Shown here in pieces: positions 58,357-64,000 of a DNA stretch of 64,000 bases (positions are counted from its first letter, which is position 1; every line of letters begins with the position of its first letter). The DNA is from Paraburkholderia adhaesiva (GTDB lineage Bacteria > Pseudomonadota > Gammaproteobacteria > Burkholderiales > Burkholderiaceae). The DNA lies in assembly GCF_021390575.1 (NCBI RefSeq), contig NZ_JAJEJQ010000001.1, positions 2,766,501 to 2,830,500 on the forward strand, written 5' to 3'. The notes under the pieces are model-generated. The model was not told where the DNA came from, ran no database searches, and was given only the letters and a program-made list of their open reading frames with translations. Made by a program: the position numbers and the translations under genes.

Positions 58357-58920
58357 TTGAAACGTATTGCTCTTGCTGCGGTGTGCACCGCGGCCGCAAA
58401 TAGCGTCCTGCTGACCGGCTGCGGTAGCTCCGGCCCCACCAACAAGGATGACAGCGCGTTCGTCTATCTGCTGGACCGCAAATCCAACTGGCAGGAAAAC
58501 AAGCTCGAAGGATTGCCGCCGCTGCCGCAGACCGGTGCGACGCTGCTGCCGTTCGACGTCTCGAACAACACTCCGCTCAAGTTCTCGATCGATCCCGCCT
58601 CATTGACGGTGGGCACCGACGGCGTCGTGCGCTATACGATCGTCATCACCAGCCCGACGGGTGCACGCAACGTGAACTACGAAGGGATTCGCTGCGATAC
58701 GTACGAGTGGCGTCTCTACGCGAGCCTCGACGCCGATCACAACGGCTGGGATCAAACCGTGGCGAACGACTGGTCGCGCATCGAGAGCGGTACGCTGAAT
58801 GCCTATCACTCGGCGCTCTACCAGGACTACTTCTGCGCGAACAAGTTGCCGGTGGCGAAAGCACCGGTCATCGTCCAGAACCTGCGCTACGGTCGCGTGC
58901 AGTCGTCACTCGTTCGCTGA
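58357..58920 (+). CDS. CNP1-like lipoprotein
   Basis: Predicted lipoprotein of 187 residues with a signal peptide ending in the lipobox LTGC (Cys near residue 25) and a CNP1-like domain (FVYLLDRKSNWQENKLEGLPPLPQ, about 38-61, and YEGIRCDTYEWRLYA near 112-126). CNP1-like proteins are conserved in neisserial and burkholderial envelopes, with unknown function. I use the TTG at 58357 because AAGGGAA lies 6 bases upstream and it gives a compact signal peptide; the TTG at 58318 would add 13 charged residues. A bidirectional terminator follows. Confidence 0.82.
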   Translation: MKRIALAAVCTAAANSVLLTGCGSSGPTNKDDSAFVYLLDRKSNWQENKLEGLPPLPQTGATLLPFDVSNNTPLKFSIDPASLTVGTDGVVRYTIVITSPTGARNVNYEGIRCDTYEWRLYASLDADHNGWDQTVANDWSRIESGTLNAYHSALYQDYFCANKLPVAKAPVIVQNLRYGRVQSSLVR

Positions 58921-58937
58921 CGTCGCGGCCCCTGTAT

Positions 58938-58975
58938 AAAAAAACCGCGCCGGCCTTGGGCCGTCGCGGTTTTTT
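58938..58975. terminator. Bidirectional terminator between the CNP1-like gene and proB
   Basis: Long hairpin with outer stem AAAAAACCGCG/CGCGGTTTTTT and inner stem CGGCC/GGCCG, serving both converging genes. Confidence 0.88.
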
Positions 58976-58999
58976 CGTTGCATGACCGCCTGGCTGGAG

Positions 59000-60118
59000 T
59001 CAGACGAGGACGAGATTGTCGCGGTGGATCAGTTCGGGTTCGAGCATGTAGCCGAGGATGCCCTCGATCTCGCCGCTCGAATGACGCTGGATCAGCTTCG
59101 TTTCCGCGCTGCTGTAGTTGGTGAGCCCGCGTGCCACCTCGGTGCCGGCGCCATTCAGGCACGCAATCACTTCACCGCGCGCGAACGCGCCCTGTACCCC
59201 AGTCACGCCGATCGGCAGCAGACTCTTTCCCGCAGCGGTGACTTTCTGCACTGCGCCGTCGTCGATCACAACGTGACCGCGCACCTGCAGGTGGTCGGCC
59301 ATCCACTGCTTACGTGCGGCCATGCGTGCGGTGCGTGCGATCAACTGCGTGCCGATCGCCTCGCCCGATGCGAGACGCACGAGAACCTCGGGCTCCCTGC
59401 CACTCGCAATGACGGTGTTTGCGCCGCTGTGCGCCGCGCGTTTCGCTGCGAGGATCTTGGTGAGCATGCCGCCGCGGCCGATGCTCGATCCGGCGCCGCC
59501 CGCCATCGCCTCCAGCTCCGGCGTGCCGGCGTCCGATTGCTGCACGAGTGTCGCCGACGGATCCTTGCGCGGATCCGCCGTGTAGAGACCACTCTGGTCG
59601 GTCAGGATGATGAGCGCATCGCCCTCGATCAGATTCGCGACGAGCGCGCCCAGCGTGTCGTTGTCGCCGAACTTGATTTCGTCTGTGACGACCGTGTCGT
59701 TCTCGTTGATGATCGGCACGACGCCCAGACGCAGCAGCGTGAGTAGCGTCGAGCGCGCGTTCAGATAGCGCTCGCGATCGGCAAGATCGGCATGCGTAAG
59801 GAGGATCTGCGCGGTGCGAACGTCGTGCTCGGCAAAACGACTCTCGTACACCTGCGCGAGCCCCATCTGGCCGACGGCCGCGGCCGCCTGCAGTTCGTCG
59901 ATTTCGCGCGGTCGCTTCGACCATCCGAGCCGCTGCATGCCCTCGGCAATCGCACCCGAACTAACCAGCACCACTTCCTTTCCCTGCGCACGGAGCGCCG
60001 CGATCTGCGCGGCCCAACGACCGATGGCCTCGTGATCGAGTCCCCGCCCATCGTTCGTGACGAGGCTCGAACCGACTTTCACTACCAGACGCCGGGAATC
60101 GGCAATGACGGAACGCAT
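59000..60118 (-). CDS. proB: glutamate 5-kinase
   Basis: First enzyme of proline synthesis, phosphorylating glutamate; 372 residues. The amino-acid kinase domain (about 1-255) has [11 protein letters not shown] near 12-22, and a C-terminal PUA domain occupies the last 95 residues ([25 protein letters not shown]). The ATG at 60118 ([18 protein letters not shown]) is preferred over the extension to 60136. It lies 75 bp after obgE, the conserved rplU-rpmA-obgE-proB order. Confidence 0.95.
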   Translation of the reverse strand: MRSVIADSRRLVVKVGSSLVTNDGRGLDHEAIGRWAAQIAALRAQGKEVVLVSSGAIAEGMQRLGWSKRPREIDELQAAAAVGQMGLAQVYESRFAEHDVRTAQILLTHADLADRERYLNARSTLLTLLRLGVVPIINENDTVVTDEIKFGDNDTLGALVANLIEGDALIILTDQSGLYTADPRKDPSATLVQQSDAGTPELEAMAGGAGSSIGRGGMLTKILAAKRAAHSGANTVIASGREPEVLVRLASGEAIGTQLIARTARMAARKQWMADHLQVRGHVVIDDGAVQKVTAAGKSLLPIGVTGVQGAFARGEVIACLNGAGTEVARGLTNYSSAETKLIQRHSSGEIEGILGYMLEPELIHRDNLVLV

Positions 60119-60193
60119 ACTGCGCGGTCTCCCCAAATGACTGATGACGCGTAAAGCCCCGGCGCTAACCGCGCGGCGGCACTGACGAGATGC

Positions 60194-61309
<1,116 letters not shown>

Positions 61310-61497
61310 TTACTCCGTCCCGTGGATGTCGTTATTTTGCCGCGCAAGGACCTGCCTGACCAACATGGCCGAACAGCCAATGTCCAGGCGGGCAGTTTCA
61401 CCGGCCTCGCGAAGCGTTCACGCCCCGCAAACACGGCCAGCGGCTTCGCACTGGGCCCGGTCAGGCGAGTGCGGCCGATCAGATTGCGGCCATAAAC

Positions 61498-61530
61498 AAG
61501 AAGGCCCCGCAAACTTCGCGGGGCCTTCTT
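61498..61530 (-). terminator. Terminator between rpmA and obgE
   Basis: Perfect 13-bp stem AAGAAGGCCCCGC/GCGGGGCCTTCTT with a 7-base loop, 26 bp after the rpmA stop. The U-tract is short (TTCTT), so it may be partial. Confidence 0.78.
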
Positions 61531-61556
61531 TGCGTCGATTGCGAACGGTCTGGAAC

Positions 61557-61820
61557 TCAGACCGCTGCCGGGACGACGTTGACCGTGTGCTTGTTCGCTG
61601 CGCCCTTGGTCGTGAATGCGACGTGGCCATCGACCAGCGCGTACAGCGTGTGGTCCTTGCCGATGCCGACATTCAGGCCCGGGTGCATGCGCGTGCCACG
61701 CTGGCGAACGATGATGCCGCCTGCGAGGATCGCCTGGCCACCGAACACCTTCACGCCAAGTCGTTTCGACTCTGAGTCACGGCCGTTCCGCGAGGAACCG
61801 CCAGCCTTTTTGTGTGCCAT
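61557..61820 (-). CDS. rpmA: 50S ribosomal protein L27
   Basis: Ribosomal protein L27 of 87 residues, near the peptidyl-transferase centre. The N-terminus [24 protein letters not shown] is typical, with no cleavable extension of the Firmicutes type. It is 38 bp after rplU and followed by a hairpin terminator. Confidence 0.98.
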   Translation of the reverse strand: MAHKKAGGSSRNGRDSESKRLGVKVFGGQAILAGGIIVRQRGTRMHPGLNVGIGKDHTLYALVDGHVAFTTKGAANKHTVNVVPAAV

Positions 61821-61858
61821 TTGTTTGCTCCTTTACCTTCGTGCGCTGTGGCGTCGAC

Positions 61859-62170
61859 TTACGCGTTGATCGCGTCGATGCGCAGTTCGGTGTAGTTCTG
61901 GCGGTGGCCGCCGTGCTTCTGGTAGTGCTTCCGGCGACGCATCTTGAAGATGGTCACTTTGGCGTGACGACCGTGGGAGACGACGGTAGCCTTGACGGAA
62001 GCCCCACTGACCAGCGGCGTACCGAACTTAATCGATTCGCCTTCGCCCACTGCGAGAACCTGGTCGAGCGTGATTTCTGCGTCAATGTCTGCCGGTATCT
62101 GTTCTACTTTAAGTTTTTCGCCAACGGCAACTTTGTACTGCTTGCCGCCGGTTTTTATGACCGCGTACAT
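61859..62170 (-). CDS. rplU: 50S ribosomal protein L21
   Basis: Ribosomal protein L21, 103 residues, beginning [20 protein letters not shown] and containing [22 protein letters not shown] at the C-terminus. The ATG at 62170 is the family start; the four-codon extension to 62182 is rejected. It is the first gene of the rplU-rpmA-obgE-proB series, behind a near-consensus promoter and a short structured leader. Confidence 0.98.
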   Translation of the reverse strand: MYAVIKTGGKQYKVAVGEKLKVEQIPADIDAEITLDQVLAVGEGESIKFGTPLVSGASVKATVVSHGRHAKVTIFKMRRRKHYQKHGGHRQNYTELRIDAINA

Positions 62171-62193
62171 TGAGAACCTCACTCTGAGAATAC

Positions 62194-62232
62194 TTTCCAG
62201 CTTGTTGACAAACTTACTCTAGGCGCTGGAAA
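62194..62232 (-). promoter_or_regulatory. Stem-loop in the rplU leader
   Basis: Perfect 8-bp stem TTTCCAGC/GCTGGAAA enclosing 23 bases, beginning at about the predicted transcription start and ending 23 bases before the rplU ATG. Confidence 0.45.
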
Positions 62233-62238
62233 CCCTCG

Positions 62239-62267
62239 ATTATACATAGAGTTAGCTGCGCAGTCAA
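62239..62267 (-). promoter_or_regulatory. rplU promoter
   Basis: On the minus strand TTGACT (62262-62267), a 17-bp spacer and a consensus TATAAT (62239-62244). The start is expected near 62231, giving a leader of about 60 nt. Confidence 0.82.
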
Positions 62268-62425
62268 AACTGATTGACGGGAGCGCCCGGGGGCCGCACG
62301 CAAGCCCGGAGGCAAGTCACGTGCGCGCGTCAAAGCGCCGCGCAGCGGGCGTTCCCCGCCGGCAGGCCCTGGCCGGATCGCAAGCCAGGCGACATGGCAG
62401 CGCTCGGGAGTCGCCGGATTCGCCT

Positions 62426-62431
62426 TATAAT
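62426..62431 (+). promoter_or_regulatory. Candidate -10 box of ispB
   Basis: Consensus TATAAT 26 bp before the ispB ATG; no good -35 seen. It implies a leader of about 20 nt. Confidence 0.4.
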
Positions 62432-62457
62432 CCGCGGCACTATCCTTAAATGTCATC

Positions 62458-63450
62458 ATGCCGTCCACCGTCACCCCCACCCCCAGCGCAGCTGCCCTGC
62501 TCGCCCCGATCGCCGCTGACATGGAGCAGGTCAACCGAGTCATCCGGAAAAGCCTGGCGTCCGAGGTGATGCTGATCAACCAGATCTCCGAGTACATCAT
62601 CGGCGCGGGAGGCAAACGGCTGCGTCCGGCGCTCCTGCTGCTCGTGGCCGGCGCGCTCGGCGACCGTGGCACGCACCGGCACGAACTCGCTGCCGTCGTG
62701 GAATTCATCCACACGGCGACGCTGCTTCACGACGATGTGGTCGACGAATCCGACCTGCGGCGCGGCCGCCAGACGGCCAACGCCCTCTTCGGCAACGCGG
62801 CGAGCGTGCTGGTCGGCGACTACCTGTACTCGCGCTCGTTCGAAATGATGGTCGGCGTGGGCAAGATGCGCGTGATGGAGATCCTGTCGCAGGCGACGAC
62901 GATCATTTCCGAAGGCGAGGTGCTTCAGCTCCTGAACATGCACGACGCCGACGTGGACGTGTCTCGCTACATGCAGGTGATCCGCTACAAGACGGCGAAG
63001 CTCTTCGAAGCGGCAGCTCAACTGGGCGCGGTGCTTTCGGGGTCGGATGCGCGGACCGAAGAAGCGGCTGCGGAGTTCGGCCGGCGTATCGGCACCGCGT
63101 TCCAGATCATGGACGACTGGCTCGATTACGCAGGCACCGCCGATGCGATGGGCAAGAATGCCGGCGACGACCTGCGCGAAGGCAAGCCCACGCTGCCGCT
63201 CATCTGGTTGATCGAGCACGGCACGCCGGAGCAAGCCGCTCTCGCGCGCGAAGCCATCGAGCAGGGTGGCACGACGCGCTTCGACGAAATCTTCGCGGCG
63301 ATCACGCGCTCGGGTGCGCTTGATCACACGCTCGAGTGCGCGAAGGCCGAGGCACAAGCCGCAGCTGATGCGATTTCGTGGTTCCCCCCTTCCATTTACA
63401 AAGAGAGCCTGCTAGAATTATGTTCTTACTCGACGACGCGCCAGTCTTGA
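62458..63450 (+). CDS. ispB: octaprenyl diphosphate synthase
   Basis: Trans-prenyl diphosphate synthase of 330 residues that makes the side chain of ubiquinone. The first aspartate-rich motif is LLHDDVVDESDLRRG (DDVVD at 92-96), the second is QIMDDWLDY near 218-222, and the substrate motif GGKRLRP is at 51-57. It is divergent from rplU, as in E. coli. The chain length (Q8) is inferred from the usual betaproteobacterial quinone. The tRNA-Pro gene follows 56 bp downstream. Confidence 0.95.
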   Translation: MPSTVTPTPSAAALLAPIAADMEQVNRVIRKSLASEVMLINQISEYIIGAGGKRLRPALLLLVAGALGDRGTHRHELAAVVEFIHTATLLHDDVVDESDLRRGRQTANALFGNAASVLVGDYLYSRSFEMMVGVGKMRVMEILSQATTIISEGEVLQLLNMHDADVDVSRYMQVIRYKTAKLFEAAAQLGAVLSGSDARTEEAAAEFGRRIGTAFQIMDDWLDYAGTADAMGKNAGDDLREGKPTLPLIWLIEHGTPEQAALAREAIEQGGTTRFDEIFAAITRSGALDHTLECAKAEAQAAADAISWFPPSIYKESLLELCSYSTTRQS

Positions 63451-63506
63451 ACAAGACGCAGCGAGCTGTTGAGTCTAGCTGGAGTCCAGTACTCAGTTAG
63501 TCAATT

Positions 63507-63583
63507 CGGGGTGTAGCTTAGCCTGGTAGAGCGCTACGTTCGGGACGTAGAGGCCGGAGGTTCGAATCCTCTCACCCCGACCA
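63507..63583 (+). tRNA. tRNA-Pro (anticodon CGG)
   Basis: A complete 77-nt cloverleaf with encoded CCA. The acceptor stem is CGGGGTG/CACCCCG with discriminator A. The anticodon stem CTACG/CGTAG holds the loop TTCGGGA, giving anticodon CGG for CCG codons. The T arm is GGAGG-TTCGAAT-CCTCT. It is the integration site of the island that begins just downstream. Confidence 0.97.
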
Positions 63584-63607
63584 GAATTTTCCTTGTAAAT
63601 CAAGGCC

Positions 63608-63637
63608 AAAACCGTCCACTTGCTGGACGGTTTTTTG
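63608..63637 (+). terminator. Terminator of tRNA-Pro
   Basis: AAAACCGTCCA and TGGACGGTTTTTT pair around a 5-base loop, 25 bp after the tRNA. Confidence 0.85.
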
Positions 63638-63660
63638 TTTTCCGGGGTTGTTTTTGCTGT

Positions 63661-63679
63661 TCTGTCGCAAATCTGTCGC
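63661..63679 (+). repeat. Two direct TCTGTCGC repeats before the integrase
   Basis: TCTGTCGC occurs at 63661-63668 and 63672-63679, an 11-bp period. They could be arm-type integrase sites or a regulator site; this is tentative. Confidence 0.4.
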
Positions 63680-63733
63680 GCGGAACACAACTTTCGTCCC
63701 CTCTACGCGAAAGCTAAAACCGATTCCTAGACG

Positions 63734-63753
63734 GAACTCCCTTATTGGAGTTC
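63734..63753 (+). promoter_or_regulatory. Hairpin sequestering the integrase Shine-Dalgarno
   Basis: GAACTCC and GGAGTTC form a perfect 7-bp stem with loop CTTATT. The GGAG at 63747-63750, 8 bases before the integrase ATG, lies in the 3' arm, so the ribosome site would be hidden when folded. Confidence 0.5.
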
Positions 63754-63758
63754 TGACA

Positions 63759-64000
63759 ATGGCATCGATCACTAATCGCAGTCGCTACACCGTTTCGGTC
63801 AAAAACAACAACTCGCTCTACCGCGAGTTCGCCTACGGCAATCGCCAAGCCGCCGTCGGCTACTCTGTGACGCTCGAGAAGGACGGCTATAAGCCGTCCC
63901 TCACCCAGCTTCAAGACACCTTCCTGGTTGTGATTCGCCAGAAGGGCGTCAAGACCTTCAATCACACCGCCGCCTCACTCGAAGAAGCCGAAAACATCGT
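63759..64000 (+). CDS. site-specific tyrosine integrase, N-terminal part (cut by window end)
   Basis: Only the first 80 codons are present. The start MASITNRSRYTVSVKN and the following LYREFAYGNRQAA and DTFLVVIRQKGVKTFNHTAASLEEAE match the N-terminal arm-binding domain of integrases found beside tRNA genes in Burkholderiaceae. The catalytic RHRY residues lie outside the window. The ATG at 63759 has GGAG 8 bases upstream. The position 175 bp after tRNA-Pro and the orientation away from it fit an integrase at the left border of a genomic island or prophage. The family call is from my recognition of the N-terminus and is not proven by active-site residues. Confidence 0.8.
   Translation, partial: MASITNRSRYTVSVKNNNSLYREFAYGNRQAAVGYSVTLEKDGYKPSLTQLQDTFLVVIRQKGVKTFNHTAASLEEAENI

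Overview
The window is a GC-rich betaproteobacterial chromosome segment, most likely from the Burkholderiaceae (Burkholderia, Paraburkholderia or Caballeronia). This rests on gene content and order: ubiE-Tim44-ubiJ-ubiB-FmdB-DUF502-aspS-nudB; aroQ-accB-accC-prmA; a lysine/alanine-rich histone H1-like gene beside nrdB/nrdA; and ffh, proS, rppH, proB, obgE, rpmA, rplU, ispB and tRNA-Pro in one run. Most of it is core housekeeping sequence, and accessory DNA is confined to a few places.

Region by region: 1-6.5 kb is a minus-strand beta-oxidation cluster (TetR regulator, acyl-CoA dehydrogenase, bifunctional hydroxyacyl-CoA dehydrogenase/enoyl-CoA hydratase, thiolase), with a perfect palindromic operator just upstream of the regulator. 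6.5-21.7 kb is a long minus-strand run. It holds cardiolipin synthase, a Nudix hydrolase, aspS, small conserved proteins, the ubiquinone genes ubiB/ubiJ/ubiE, DUF971 and HIT proteins, and a giant FAD/Fe-S oxidoreductase. 22.5-25.8 kb is a plus-strand run: ilvA, a cytosolic-type 5'-nucleotidase and queF. An ISL3-family insertion sequence sits exactly in the T-tract of the queF terminator, followed by an MFS transporter and a LysR regulator. 29.8-35.6 kb (minus) carries cell-wall and shikimate genes: mtgA, aroE, an RNB ribonuclease, an esterase and mpl.

35.9-44.2 kb (plus) has a degenerate nucleotidyltransferase-like protein, a TlpA thioredoxin, aroQ, accB/accC, prmA, a zinc-ribbon membrane protein, tpx, a PfkB kinase and a glycine-zipper lipoprotein. 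44.4-50.3 kb (minus) holds the histone-like gene, nrdB and nrdA; nrdA has a well-formed promoter overlapped by two NrdR boxes. 50.8-62.5 kb has ampD, a PP0621-type protein, a CcsA-like protein, ffh, hpt, marC, proS, rppH, a CNP1-like lipoprotein, proB, obgE, rpmA and rplU. The window ends with ispB, a tRNA-Pro(CGG) gene and the 5' end of a tyrosine-type integrase, which marks the start of a genomic island inserted at the tRNA.

I found no wholly new multi-gene system. The observations most worth following are the integrase with a hairpin-sequestered ribosome-binding site at the tRNA-Pro island junction, the IS inside a terminator T-tract, the PsrA-like operator for the fatty-acid cluster, the NrdR-controlled nrdA promoter with a long leader, the codon-usage outlier ilvA, and several strong unassigned hairpins around nrdA/nrdB.
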